Below, piece after piece: positions 39,598 to 50,348 of a stretch of DNA of 64,000 nucleotides; the stretch's first letter is position 1, and every line of letters starts with the position of its first letter. The stretch spans positions 1-64,000 of the forward strand of contig MLAK01000661.1 in the NCBI GenBank assembly GCA_001839685.1, in the 5' to 3' direction. The notes beneath the pieces are model-generated. The model did no database searches. It saw nothing but the letters and a program-made list of their open reading frames with translations, and was not told the DNA's origin. The DNA comes from Tritrichomonas foetus (Eukaryota; Parabasalia; Tritrichomonadida; Tritrichomonadidae). The position numbers were made by a program, and so were the translations under genes.

Positions 39598-39750
39598 TGT
39601 GATATTTGTAGGCCCTTTCGATTCATTCAGCTGTTGGAGGTGGCACCGACGCGTGAATATGACTACAGATGCTTCGCCCCTCCAACATGTTAATGTCCCA
39701 TCCGAGTCGAATTGACCTAAAGAACCATCAAATATCTCATCACATTTGCC
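39587..39750. repeat. 164-bp nested foldback element (copy 1)
   Basis: Outer arms of 22 nt with one mismatch: GGCAAATGTGATGTGATATTTG at 39587-39608 and its complement at 39729-39750. Inside lies an 8-bp stem TTCGATTC (39617-39624) with GAGTCGAA (39704-39711), including one U-G type pair. At the centre is an 11-bp stem with one bulged base, GTTGGAGGTGGC (39633-39644) with GCCCCTCCAAC (39676-39686). The loop of about 30 nt is GC-richer than the surroundings. It could be a structured RNA gene or a small foldback mobile element inserted in the kinase relic. Confidence 0.6.
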
Positions 39751-40394
39751 CATTAATTCATTTGACCTTTATTTGACCTTATTTTTTTTTTATAGCATCT
39801 CATAGGAATTTTTATTCCAACCATGGAACTTTTATGAGGAATACACATAATGCTTTTTTACCAAACTTTTTATGGGATGAAAATCCAAAATAAGGCTAAA
39901 AAAAATCGCTTTTCATATAATTGTGATCGATTTTTACTATTTATGAATTTTGATTCCACACCAATTATACAGCTTGTGCATATTGGTTATTATCGGCTAC
40001 TGATAATTTAATAGACATTCAAAACATTGTGGATAAATATAAAAAAACTGTTGTTAGAATTTGAATACAGCTCGCTATTAATTTATCCTTTTTCTATGTT
40101 TTCATCGATGATGGTGTAAATATTAGATAATTTGAAAAGAAATAATATAAAATCTGTTCGTTGTTTCTGAAGCTTTTATTTATGGGTTAATTGAATTTTA
40201 AGTACTTTTATTCAAAACTTAGAAGTAAATCCAATAGTACCGGCGAAAGCTCACAAAAAGAAGATAAAATAATCTCAATATTATTCTAACCATCACAAAT
40301 ATCAGGAAACGATAAAATTGATACAATATTCAGAATACATAAATTTATCTTCAGAAAAATTGAATGTATAAAATAGCGAAATATTAATTCATTC
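39751..40394. other. Intergenic, 0.64 kb
   Basis: AT-rich, within duplication unit 1; identical to 45249-45892. Initiator-like TTCATTC directly precedes the kinase ATG. TTTGACCTTTATTTGACCTTA at about 39769-39789 is a short direct repeat. Confidence 0.5.
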
Positions 40395-41438
40395 ATGTTT
40401 GAGCAGCTTCCGGTGGTGATAAACGACTACGAGCTGTATGAAAGACTTGGAAATGGTGGATCTGCAACTGTTTATAAAGCACACCATGCCAAATACAAGA
40501 TGGACTTTGCCGTCAAAGTATTGGAGGTGAAGAAATCCAATTTTATGGAATTTGAGGCAGAAGTTAACGCTTTGATAAGGCTGAGTCATCCAAACATCAT
40601 TAAATTGTACAAATACTTTACATTTGAATACAATTCAAAGCAGGTCAATCAAATATGGGAAAACAATCGAAACATCACATGTAGTAATGAAAAGAAAGCA
40701 ATTTCTACTCAATTACAAATTGGTGAGCCTAACCAAGGCATTAATAACGCCAATGAAATTCATACAATTCATTATCATTGCCTTGTTTACGAGTTATGCC
40801 ATTGGTCCTTAGAAGATGAGATAGAAATGTTTAATCCACCCATTACACGAATTCAAGAGCTCTTCACACAAATTCTCTCGGGATTAAATTATTGCCATTC
40901 AAAAGGAATTTGTCATAGGGATATAAAACCATCAAATATATTAATTGACAATTTTGGGAATCCAAAAATCTCTGATTTTGGAATTTCTGTTCATATGAAT
41001 GATATAAAGAATGATTGCATTGATAAACATAGCGGTTCACTTTTGTACGCAGCTCCTGAAGTATTGAGCTCAGGACGATATGATCCATTCAAAGCAGAAA
41101 TATGGTCAGTTGGTGTTTTATTGTATTATATGTATACGAAGTGTACTCCTTGGTCAATCTGTAATGAAAAAGAAACAATAAAATCGATTAAAAATGCAAA
41201 CTTCACAGTTCCTTCAAATGTTCCGGCTCATATTCATATTTATATTCATAAAATGTTAGTCCTCGATCCAGAAAAGCGAGTAAGTCTCTTAAATGTTATG
41301 AAAGTGCTCGCAATGAAGCATCAATCTGCCCGGCCCCATCAGAAAATTAATCCATTGAGATTTAAAGTTGTTGAAAGATCTTTATCTTTGTCAACAACGA
41401 GAAACTCACCACACTTGAGTTTCTGTCCTATTGTGTAA
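40395..41438 (+). CDS. Protein kinase, CAMK-like (copy 1)
   Basis: A 347-residue Ser/Thr kinase with all key residues: Gly loop GNGGSATVY (19-27), Lys41 in AVKVL, HRDIKPSN (177-184), DFG (197-199), SGSLLYAAPEV, and DIWSVGV replaced by EIWSVGV. An Asn-rich insertion of about 45 residues (82-127) lies between strands 4 and 5. The order and APE-region sequence fit the CAMK/CAMKL (AMPK/SNF1-like) group common in trichomonads. No C-terminal regulatory domain; the last 40 residues are basic and Ser-rich. Predicted active. The same gene is repeated without change at 45893. Confidence 0.9.
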   Translation: MFEQLPVVINDYELYERLGNGGSATVYKAHHAKYKMDFAVKVLEVKKSNFMEFEAEVNALIRLSHPNIIKLYKYFTFEYNSKQVNQIWENNRNITCSNEKKAISTQLQIGEPNQGINNANEIHTIHYHCLVYELCHWSLEDEIEMFNPPITRIQELFTQILSGLNYCHSKGICHRDIKPSNILIDNFGNPKISDFGISVHMNDIKNDCIDKHSGSLLYAAPEVLSSGRYDPFKAEIWSVGVLLYYMYTKCTPWSICNEKETIKSIKNANFTVPSNVPAHIHIYIHKMLVLDPEKRVSLLNVMKVLAMKHQSARPHQKINPLRFKVVERSLSLSTTRNSPHLSFCPIV

Positions 41439-42366
41439 ATAATTATCATGTTTAGAACAAAAATATTAATTATATCTATTTTTCACTTTTGTTATGGTTT
41501 TGAGTTTTATCAGAATATCGAAAATATTTTTTCCAGAAGCAATCATTTATCAGAATTCATAAATGGTGGTTGTATATCCCATTAGAAATGTAAAAATCAG
41601 AAGCTGGATAATTTTTAATTTCGTATGAAAGACTTAGTTCAAGCTGTTCCTAATTTCATCATTGATAAAGAATAAAAAGGATCAATTGGCATTCCAGCAG
41701 GTTGGGTTCAACGTTCGTGCAAATCGCATAACACATGAAACATAATGTCGATAAAACTGATTTACGATCAGATTTTGTAATACAGCTTTTTCAGAGATAT
41801 TCACTAAATTGAACTGGAAAAATTGCCGATTCAATGATGTGGTGTTATATATCTTTGTAGAAACGATTGTACATTTTGAATTTCCGAAATGATTCGTTTT
41901 ATAATACATTTAAATAATCAAAAAGTCGAAGATATTGTAATCTTAAAGAAAATCATATCATCTAAAATTTTTGCTTTTCAAAGATTTTTGCTTGATTTAA
42001 TACACTAAGTAATCGCTATTTACATATGATATCATGAATATTTTTGTGGATCAACTGAAGTAGTTGTTGATTTTATTGTGATCATACTGGGAGACCAAAA
42101 TAGCTGGTTATTTTTGTTACCCCAATATAGTAATTCTATAGGATATCAATAAAATAGATATGAATGTTTTAAAATTTCATTAGATAAGTATATACTCCTG
42201 ATTCTTTTTGGGAATTTGCTTGATACAAAATTGAATTGATCGATCAAAAAATTCGTCGATTTGATATAACGGTCACTATAGAAATTTGAATGAAGTAAAC
42301 GGTCTCAAAGTTTTTAAACGGTTTTTCAAGGATTTTCATTAAAAACATTTTAAATCTGGCATAGTG
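41439..42366. other. Intergenic, 0.93 kb
   Basis: AT-rich. The promoter-proximal end holds TTTAAACGG at 42313-42321, about 46 nt before the next ATG. No gene seen; a 75-codon antisense frame (41682-41909) lacks protein-like character. Confidence 0.5.
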
Positions 42367-44412
42367 ATGCATCATCCCAATGAAAGTTCTCTTTCATTGC
42401 AGCCATCCGCTCCTCACGTGCCTCAATTGTCGTTATCACAACCAATTTCGCCAAACGTTATTCACAGCGATGATTTTCCTTATCGACCTCGCTCAAACAG
42501 TGACAACGGGTCGCAGCCGTCGATGCGTCATGTCACATCATGGTCAGAGCCATTCAATCGCGACTTCGAGGGTCTCCTCCCAAAGACTTTACTTGACGAA
42601 ATTTCGGGACCAGAAAATGCCAATCCACTTCCACCGGCGTCACCTCTTTCACGATTTGAGCAAATCCTGTCAAACAATATGCAGGACGACGCAAAGCAGT
42701 ATTTACTTGAAAGCTTGAAAAATCAAAGCGATACAAAAGAATCAGGCAAAATTTTACGATCAGCCGCAGAAATCGCTAAAAGGATGTCAGAAATCCCACT
42801 TGCAATCGAACTCTTCGCGCAATCGACAATAACAGATCCAACAACAGCAGCTTCATGGATTGATCGAGCAAAACTCCTCGATGAGCTCGGCGATTATAAC
42901 CAAGCTGAAGCAATTTTACAAGCAGGCGTAACATACGTGTCGCAAGCTGATCAGCTCATTCGAAAATTATTGAAATCTTTCGAAAGGACAAATAATTTGA
43001 TAGCTGCCAGAAATTTTTTGTGTAAAATTTACCATGACAAAAAAGTTGATGAAGATTTTGTATTAATTGAAGGAGGTTTGTTTGAATTACGCCAAAGGCG
43101 TGTTGAAAATGCAATGATCCTTTTAAACTACATCCGCCAGAAAAGTGGATGGAAACCAAATGTATATAGTGAGCTTATTCAATTTTATGAAAGAAGTGGT
43201 ACAATTAACGAAATATTAGACATTGTAAAAGAAGGCGCCAAAATCAACTCGAGAAATGCTTTGGTTTGTCAAGCATATCTTCGTAATATAAGTGATCCAA
43301 AATTGATGGTTGAGACTCTCCAAGCTTCGAGTTCAATGTGGACAAGCGAATTTACTGATAAAATGACGACAACTGTATGTGAAACGCTTGCCACGCGTGG
43401 TGAAATCTATTTGACTCGTCAGCTACTTTCAGAAGCGATAGTTGTTTGTTCATTCCGTCAAAGATACAAGTTGCTTTTGACAGCAGCAACAATAGAGTTG
43501 AGTCATGGTGATGGTTCAGTTGCACCACTCATACTTGATATGACTCTCCACATGACGCCAAACAAGTCGAAACCATTAATTTTGATTCTTATCGGGAAAG
43601 TTTATGAACTGAATAATGATTATACACATGCTTTATCAATTTTTGAGCACACTGCTCAAGAATATGCTGCTGAATGGCGAGTCTTCTTTGAGCTTGCACA
43701 ATTTCATGTTCATCGCAATAACATTCCTGAAGCCATTAATGTTTTAACTGTCGCTCTCAACCACCATCAAGGAAGCGGTCGTTTATGGGCCTTTCGAGTA
43801 CAGCTTGAAGCGTTCAATGGAATCGAATCTCAAGTGAATATCCTACGTGCAGCAATCAATGCTGTTCCAAAGAGTGGTGAAGTCTGGTGTGAAGCAGCAA
43901 GAATTGCATTAAATCCACTAACACCTTATTTTAACGTTCAAAGTGCATTACAGTATCTCGAATTTGCTTATCGGTTTACACCACAACATGGAGACTCTCT
44001 TATTGAGATGCTACGTGCATCGATGCTTTTGAAAGGCTTCGATGCCGACTTTTCGGAAATTCAGCAGAAGTTTGTAAGCAGCGAAGGAAACTACGGACTA
44101 TTGTTTGTGTTCATCAAACAAATCGATGAAAGACCACTCACAGATGTTTTCCAAGATGCTGTAAAAGAAGTAAGAAAAGATTTGAATGCAAATGCAAAAG
44201 TTTATTCACGCGCAATTGCTAGAAGCTCATTCGTGATAAGATCCATTTTCGAAGAGGAAGCACGTCTGAAAGACTGCCAAGCTGAAGGACCTGTTTCAGC
44301 ATTTGCATTTGGACTTACAAATGTTTCCCGTTTCATTGTTAACCCCGCATTGTGTGAGAATCAGAAGCAGCTACTCAGTATTGTACTTGGTACTTCAGCA
44401 TGCGGACAATGA
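42367..44412 (+). CDS. TPR/HAT-like repeat protein (copy 1)
   Basis: A 681-residue protein read from the ATG at 42367; the preceding in-frame GTG is rejected. The first 90 residues are Ser/Pro/Gln-rich and disordered. From about 115 to 620 there are helical repeats of 34-37 residues of TPR/HAT type, for example AASWIDRAKLLDELGDYNQAEAIL, ILIGKVYELNNDYTHALSIFEHTA, WRVFFELAQFHVHRNNIPEAINVL and GEVWCEAARIAL. The W...A...L...G....A pattern is like HAT repeats of Prp6/Clf1-type RNA-processing scaffolds, but the orthologue is not certain. Duplicated exactly at 47865. Confidence 0.75.
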   Translation: MHHPNESSLSLQPSAPHVPQLSLSQPISPNVIHSDDFPYRPRSNSDNGSQPSMRHVTSWSEPFNRDFEGLLPKTLLDEISGPENANPLPPASPLSRFEQILSNNMQDDAKQYLLESLKNQSDTKESGKILRSAAEIAKRMSEIPLAIELFAQSTITDPTTAASWIDRAKLLDELGDYNQAEAILQAGVTYVSQADQLIRKLLKSFERTNNLIAARNFLCKIYHDKKVDEDFVLIEGGLFELRQRRVENAMILLNYIRQKSGWKPNVYSELIQFYERSGTINEILDIVKEGAKINSRNALVCQAYLRNISDPKLMVETLQASSSMWTSEFTDKMTTTVCETLATRGEIYLTRQLLSEAIVVCSFRQRYKLLLTAATIELSHGDGSVAPLILDMTLHMTPNKSKPLILILIGKVYELNNDYTHALSIFEHTAQEYAAEWRVFFELAQFHVHRNNIPEAINVLTVALNHHQGSGRLWAFRVQLEAFNGIESQVNILRAAINAVPKSGEVWCEAARIALNPLTPYFNVQSALQYLEFAYRFTPQHGDSLIEMLRASMLLKGFDADFSEIQQKFVSSEGNYGLLFVFIKQIDERPLTDVFQDAVKEVRKDLNANAKVYSRAIARSSFVIRSIFEEEARLKDCQAEGPVSAFAFGLTNVSRFIVNPALCENQKQLLSIVLGTSACGQ

Positions 44413-44591
44413 AGTTTTTGTATTTTTTTGTACTTTGTATTATATAAATAAATCGGATTTCTATTCACTTTCTTTCGTTGTTGATTTTTTTGATTTCTTT
44501 CTTGAATTCTTTTGATTTCCTTCTTTACTGAGCCATCTACGACAAAAACTGCAATAATTGGAATAACAATAATAATAATAATAATAATAAN

Positions 44592-44785
44592 CAACATCAT
44601 CATCAGAACTATTTTGCCACCTGAACCACTGAAATTACTTGAATTTGATCTCAAGTTCCACTGCCATCGTTTTTAAATGTTTTGATTCTCTCTAAATATA
44701 TGAACTATCAAAACTATCAATTATTTCTACGAGAATATGAATCATTAACTGATGTAAAATATCCACATATTGAAAGAAATTCATG

Positions 44786-44827
<42 letters not shown>

Positions 44828-45095
44828 AGAAATTCAACCAACAACGTTCCTTGAATTGATTCAATGTTATCTTTTAGAAGTAATCAAGTCCAACATTTTA
44901 ACATATTTTGATAAATGTATAGTTGTATGTGAAATTTGTCAAGCAATGAAATTTATTCATGATCTAAGAGTTATGCATCAAACTTTGAAACATGATAACA
45001 TTATGTTTTTTGAAGATGACACTGGTAAGCATGTGAAAATTACTGATTTTGGGTTATGCAAACACCACGATTCGTTCAGGTGTTGGCAAATGTGA
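44592..45095 (+). pseudogene. Decayed protein-kinase fragment (copy 2)
   Basis: Repeat of 39094-39597 in the second duplication unit. The 5' flank (IFPPEYFNIS part) is not included because the duplication begins inside the relic. The helix-C segment reads EYESLTDVKYPHIERNS then a stop, different from EYESLMEIKYPHIVIIIG in copy 1. The poly-A tract is 35 nt (44791-44825). The HQT...DFGLCKHHDSF part is identical. Confidence 0.7.
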
Positions 45096-45248
45096 TGTGA
45101 TATTTGTAGGCCCTTTCGATTCATTCAGCTGTTGGAGGTGGCACCGACGCGTGAATATGACTACAGATGCTTCGCCCCTCCAACATGTTAATGTCCCATC
45201 CGAGTCGAATTGACCTAAAGAACCATCAAATATCTCATCACATTTGCC
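45085..45248. repeat. 164-bp nested foldback element (copy 2)
   Basis: Same nested inverted repeat as at 39587-39750, moved by 5,498 bp, with no base change noticed. Confidence 0.6.
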
Positions 45249-45892
45249 CATTAATTCATTTGACCTTTATTTGACCTTATTTTTTTTTTATAGCATCTCA
45301 TAGGAATTTTTATTCCAACCATGGAACTTTTATGAGGAATACACATAATGCTTTTTTACCAAACTTTTTATGGGATGAAAATCCAAAATAAGGCTAAAAA
45401 AAATCGCTTTTCATATAATTGTGATCGATTTTTACTATTTATGAATTTTGATTCCACACCAATTATACAGCTTGTGCATATTGGTTATTATCGGCTACTG
45501 ATAATTTAATAGACATTCAAAACATTGTGGATAAATATAAAAAAACTGTTGTTAGAATTTGAATACAGCTCGCTATTAATTTATCCTTTTTCTATGTTTT
45601 CATCGATGATGGTGTAAATATTAGATAATTTGAAAAGAAATAATATAAAATCTGTTCGTTGTTTCTGAAGCTTTTATTTATGGGTTAATTGAATTTTAAG
45701 TACTTTTATTCAAAACTTAGAAGTAAATCCAATAGTACCGGCGAAAGCTCACAAAAAGAAGATAAAATAATCTCAATATTATTCTAACCATCACAAATAT
45801 CAGGAAACGATAAAATTGATACAATATTCAGAATACATAAATTTATCTTCAGAAAAATTGAATGTATAAAATAGCGAAATATTAATTCATTC
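45249..45892. other. Intergenic, copy of 39751-40394
   Basis: Duplicated spacer; no gene seen. Confidence 0.5.
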
Positions 45893-46936
45893 ATGTTTGA
45901 GCAGCTTCCGGTGGTGATAAACGACTACGAGCTGTATGAAAGACTTGGAAATGGTGGATCTGCAACTGTTTATAAAGCACACCATGCCAAATACAAGATG
46001 GACTTTGCCGTCAAAGTATTGGAGGTGAAGAAATCCAATTTTATGGAATTTGAGGCAGAAGTTAACGCTTTGATAAGGCTGAGTCATCCAAACATCATTA
46101 AATTGTACAAATACTTTACATTTGAATACAATTCAAAGCAGGTCAATCAAATATGGGAAAACAATCGAAACATCACATGTAGTAATGAAAAGAAAGCAAT
46201 TTCTACTCAATTACAAATTGGTGAGCCTAACCAAGGCATTAATAACGCCAATGAAATTCATACAATTCATTATCATTGCCTTGTTTACGAGTTATGCCAT
46301 TGGTCCTTAGAAGATGAGATAGAAATGTTTAATCCACCCATTACACGAATTCAAGAGCTCTTCACACAAATTCTCTCGGGATTAAATTATTGCCATTCAA
46401 AAGGAATTTGTCATAGGGATATAAAACCATCAAATATATTAATTGACAATTTTGGGAATCCAAAAATCTCTGATTTTGGAATTTCTGTTCATATGAATGA
46501 TATAAAGAATGATTGCATTGATAAACATAGCGGTTCACTTTTGTACGCAGCTCCTGAAGTATTGAGCTCAGGACGATATGATCCATTCAAAGCAGAAATA
46601 TGGTCAGTTGGTGTTTTATTGTATTATATGTATACGAAGTGTACTCCTTGGTCAATCTGTAATGAAAAAGAAACAATAAAATCGATTAAAAATGCAAACT
46701 TCACAGTTCCTTCAAATGTTCCGGCTCATATTCATATTTATATTCATAAAATGTTAGTCCTCGATCCAGAAAAGCGAGTAAGTCTCTTAAATGTTATGAA
46801 AGTGCTCGCAATGAAGCATCAATCTGCCCGGCCCCATCAGAAAATTAATCCATTGAGATTTAAAGTTGTTGAAAGATCTTTATCTTTGTCAACAACGAGA
46901 AACTCACCACACTTGAGTTTCTGTCCTATTGTGTAA
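45893..46936 (+). CDS. Protein kinase, CAMK-like (copy 2)
   Basis: The protein is identical in all 347 residues to the kinase at 40395-41438, with the same flanks. Absence of even silent differences points to a very recent event, gene conversion, or a duplicated assembly. Confidence 0.9.
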   Translation: MFEQLPVVINDYELYERLGNGGSATVYKAHHAKYKMDFAVKVLEVKKSNFMEFEAEVNALIRLSHPNIIKLYKYFTFEYNSKQVNQIWENNRNITCSNEKKAISTQLQIGEPNQGINNANEIHTIHYHCLVYELCHWSLEDEIEMFNPPITRIQELFTQILSGLNYCHSKGICHRDIKPSNILIDNFGNPKISDFGISVHMNDIKNDCIDKHSGSLLYAAPEVLSSGRYDPFKAEIWSVGVLLYYMYTKCTPWSICNEKETIKSIKNANFTVPSNVPAHIHIYIHKMLVLDPEKRVSLLNVMKVLAMKHQSARPHQKINPLRFKVVERSLSLSTTRNSPHLSFCPIV

Positions 46937-47864
46937 ATAATTATCATGTTTAGAACAAAAATATTAATTATATCTATTTTTCACTTTTGTTATGGTTTTG
47001 AGTTTTATCAGAATATCGAAAATATTTTTTCCAGAAGCAATCATTTATCAGAATTCATAAATGGTGGTTGTATATCCCATTAGAAATGTAAAAATCAGAA
47101 GCTGGATAATTTTTAATTTCGTATGAAAGACTTAGTTCAAGCTGTTCCTAATTTCATCATTGATAAAGAATAAAAAGGATCAATTGGCATTCCAGCAGGT
47201 TGGGTTCAACGTTCGTGCAAATCGCATAACACATGAAACATAATGTCGATAAAACTGATTTACGATCAGATTTTGTAATACAGCTTTTTCAGAGATATTC
47301 ACTAAATTGAACTGGAAAAATTGCCGATTCAATGATGTGGTGTTATATATCTTTGTAGAAACGATTGTACATTTTGAATTTCCGAAATGATTCGTTTTAT
47401 AATACATTTAAATAATCAAAAAGTCGAAGATATTGTAATCTTAAAGAAAATCATATCATCTAAAATTTTTGCTTTTCAAAGATTTTTGCTTGATTTAATA
47501 CACTAAGTAATCGCTATTTACATATGATATCATGAATATTTTTGTGGATCAACTGAAGTAGTTGTTGATTTTATTGTGATCATACTGGGAGACCAAAATA
47601 GCTGGTTATTTTTGTTACCCCAATATAGTAATTCTATAGGATATCAATAAAATAGATATGAATGTTTTAAAATTTCATTAGATAAGTATATACTCCTGAT
47701 TCTTTTTGGGAATTTGCTTGATACAAAATTGAATTGATCGATCAAAAAATTCGTCGATTTGATATAACGGTCACTATAGAAATTTGAATGAAGTAAACGG
47801 TCTCAAAGTTTTTAAACGGTTTTTCAAGGATTTTCATTAAAAACATTTTAAATCTGGCATAGTG
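46937..47864. other. Intergenic, copy of 41439-42366
   Basis: Duplicated spacer, again with TTTAAACGG about 46 nt before the ATG. Confidence 0.5.
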
Positions 47865-49910
47865 ATGCATCATCCCAATGAAAGTTCTCTTTCATTGCAG
47901 CCATCCGCTCCTCACGTGCCTCAATTGTCGTTATCACAACCAATTTCGCCAAACGTTATTCACAGCGATGATTTTCCTTATCGACCTCGCTCAAACAGTG
48001 ACAACGGGTCGCAGCCGTCGATGCGTCATGTCACATCATGGTCAGAGCCATTCAATCGCGACTTCGAGGGTCTCCTCCCAAAGACTTTACTTGACGAAAT
48101 TTCGGGACCAGAAAATGCCAATCCACTTCCACCGGCGTCACCTCTTTCACGATTTGAGCAAATCCTGTCAAACAATATGCAGGACGACGCAAAGCAGTAT
48201 TTACTTGAAAGCTTGAAAAATCAAAGCGATACAAAAGAATCAGGCAAAATTTTACGATCAGCCGCAGAAATCGCTAAAAGGATGTCAGAAATCCCACTTG
48301 CAATCGAACTCTTCGCGCAATCGACAATAACAGATCCAACAACAGCAGCTTCATGGATTGATCGAGCAAAACTCCTCGATGAGCTCGGCGATTATAACCA
48401 AGCTGAAGCAATTTTACAAGCAGGCGTAACATACGTGTCGCAAGCTGATCAGCTCATTCGAAAATTATTGAAATCTTTCGAAAGGACAAATAATTTGATA
48501 GCTGCCAGAAATTTTTTGTGTAAAATTTACCATGACAAAAAAGTTGATGAAGATTTTGTATTAATTGAAGGAGGTTTGTTTGAATTACGCCAAAGGCGTG
48601 TTGAAAATGCAATGATCCTTTTAAACTACATCCGCCAGAAAAGTGGATGGAAACCAAATGTATATAGTGAGCTTATTCAATTTTATGAAAGAAGTGGTAC
48701 AATTAACGAAATATTAGACATTGTAAAAGAAGGCGCCAAAATCAACTCGAGAAATGCTTTGGTTTGTCAAGCATATCTTCGTAATATAAGTGATCCAAAA
48801 TTGATGGTTGAGACTCTCCAAGCTTCGAGTTCAATGTGGACAAGCGAATTTACTGATAAAATGACGACAACTGTATGTGAAACGCTTGCCACGCGTGGTG
48901 AAATCTATTTGACTCGTCAGCTACTTTCAGAAGCGATAGTTGTTTGTTCATTCCGTCAAAGATACAAGTTGCTTTTGACAGCAGCAACAATAGAGTTGAG
49001 TCATGGTGATGGTTCAGTTGCACCACTCATACTTGATATGACTCTCCACATGACGCCAAACAAGTCGAAACCATTAATTTTGATTCTTATCGGGAAAGTT
49101 TATGAACTGAATAATGATTATACACATGCTTTATCAATTTTTGAGCACACTGCTCAAGAATATGCTGCTGAATGGCGAGTCTTCTTTGAGCTTGCACAAT
49201 TTCATGTTCATCGCAATAACATTCCTGAAGCCATTAATGTTTTAACTGTCGCTCTCAACCACCATCAAGGAAGCGGTCGTTTATGGGCCTTTCGAGTACA
49301 GCTTGAAGCGTTCAATGGAATCGAATCTCAAGTGAATATCCTACGTGCAGCAATCAATGCTGTTCCAAAGAGTGGTGAAGTCTGGTGTGAAGCAGCAAGA
49401 ATTGCATTAAATCCACTAACACCTTATTTTAACGTTCAAAGTGCATTACAGTATCTCGAATTTGCTTATCGGTTTACACCACAACATGGAGACTCTCTTA
49501 TTGAGATGCTACGTGCATCGATGCTTTTGAAAGGCTTCGATGCCGACTTTTCGGAAATTCAGCAGAAGTTTGTAAGCAGCGAAGGAAACTACGGACTATT
49601 GTTTGTGTTCATCAAACAAATCGATGAAAGACCACTCACAGATGTTTTCCAAGATGCTGTAAAAGAAGTAAGAAAAGATTTGAATGCAAATGCAAAAGTT
49701 TATTCACGCGCAATTGCTAGAAGCTCATTCGTGATAAGATCCATTTTCGAAGAGGAAGCACGTCTGAAAGACTGCCAAGCTGAAGGACCTGTTTCAGCAT
49801 TTGCATTTGGACTTACAAATGTTTCCCGTTTCATTGTTAACCCCGCATTGTGTGAGAATCAGAAGCAGCTACTCAGTATTGTACTTGGTACTTCAGCATG
49901 CGGACAATGA
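47865..49910 (+). CDS. TPR/HAT-like repeat protein (copy 2)
   Basis: Identical 681-residue copy of the gene at 42367-44412. Its 3' flank continues into the full-length (AAT/AAC)n tract, whereas copy 1 is cut at the ambiguous base. Confidence 0.75.
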   Translation: MHHPNESSLSLQPSAPHVPQLSLSQPISPNVIHSDDFPYRPRSNSDNGSQPSMRHVTSWSEPFNRDFEGLLPKTLLDEISGPENANPLPPASPLSRFEQILSNNMQDDAKQYLLESLKNQSDTKESGKILRSAAEIAKRMSEIPLAIELFAQSTITDPTTAASWIDRAKLLDELGDYNQAEAILQAGVTYVSQADQLIRKLLKSFERTNNLIAARNFLCKIYHDKKVDEDFVLIEGGLFELRQRRVENAMILLNYIRQKSGWKPNVYSELIQFYERSGTINEILDIVKEGAKINSRNALVCQAYLRNISDPKLMVETLQASSSMWTSEFTDKMTTTVCETLATRGEIYLTRQLLSEAIVVCSFRQRYKLLLTAATIELSHGDGSVAPLILDMTLHMTPNKSKPLILILIGKVYELNNDYTHALSIFEHTAQEYAAEWRVFFELAQFHVHRNNIPEAINVLTVALNHHQGSGRLWAFRVQLEAFNGIESQVNILRAAINAVPKSGEVWCEAARIALNPLTPYFNVQSALQYLEFAYRFTPQHGDSLIEMLRASMLLKGFDADFSEIQQKFVSSEGNYGLLFVFIKQIDERPLTDVFQDAVKEVRKDLNANAKVYSRAIARSSFVIRSIFEEEARLKDCQAEGPVSAFAFGLTNVSRFIVNPALCENQKQLLSIVLGTSACGQ

Positions 49911-50060
49911 AGTTTTTGTATTTTTTTGTACTTTGTATTATATAAATAAATCGGATTTCTATTCACTTTCTTTCGTTGTTGATTTTTTTGATTTCTTTCT
50001 TGAATTCTTTTGATTTCCTTCTTTACTGAGCCATCTACGACAAAAACTGCAATAATTGGA

Positions 50061-50298
50061 ATAACAATAATAATAATAATAATAATAATAACAACAACAA
50101 TAATAATAATAATAAAAATAACAACAACAACAATAATAATAACAACAATAATAATAACAACAACAACAATAACAACAACAACAATAATATTAATAATAAT
50201 AATAACAACAACAATAATAATAATAACAACAATAATAATAATAACAATAACAATAATAACAACAACAATAATAATAATAATAACAATAATAATAATAT
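50061..50298. repeat. (AAT/AAC)n trinucleotide tract
   Basis: About 235 bp of interspersed AAT and AAC triplets directly after duplication unit 2. It gives artificial Ile/Thr, Asn and Leu/Val open frames in several frames on both strands. A shortened part (24 nt) ends unit 1 at 44567-44590. Confidence 0.95.
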
Positions 50299-50348
50299 AT
50301 GAAATATAGCAGATAAAAAGGAAAACAGCAATTTTAATGAAATGCACT

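Larger units (their letters stand above)
39094..50089. repeat. Tandem duplication, two 5,498-bp units
   Basis: Unit 1 is 39094-44591 and unit 2 is 44592-50089, with a constant offset of 5,498. Over the genes, spacers and foldback the copies appear identical. The only clear divergence is a patch of about 55 bp just before the poly-A tract (39255-39300 versus 44753-44798). The junction at 44591 is an ambiguous base between an (AAT)n run and CAACATCATCATC. Unit 2 runs out into the long (AAT/AAC)n tract. It is either a very recent duplication between trinucleotide repeats or an assembly artefact. Confidence 0.9.

Noticed and set aside
39636..39753. Antisense 65-codon frame across the foldback (39556-39753)
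   Set aside because: It crosses inverted arms and has no protein features; the nested stems explain the sequence better.
41682..41909. 75-codon minus-strand frame between the duplicated kinase and TPR genes
   Set aside because: No recognisable protein pattern; its presence in both units follows from the duplication.
49859..50347. Open frames of Ile/Val, Leu, Asn or Thr runs in the trinucleotide tract
   Set aside because: Products of the (AAT/AAC)n repeat in different frames; not genes.
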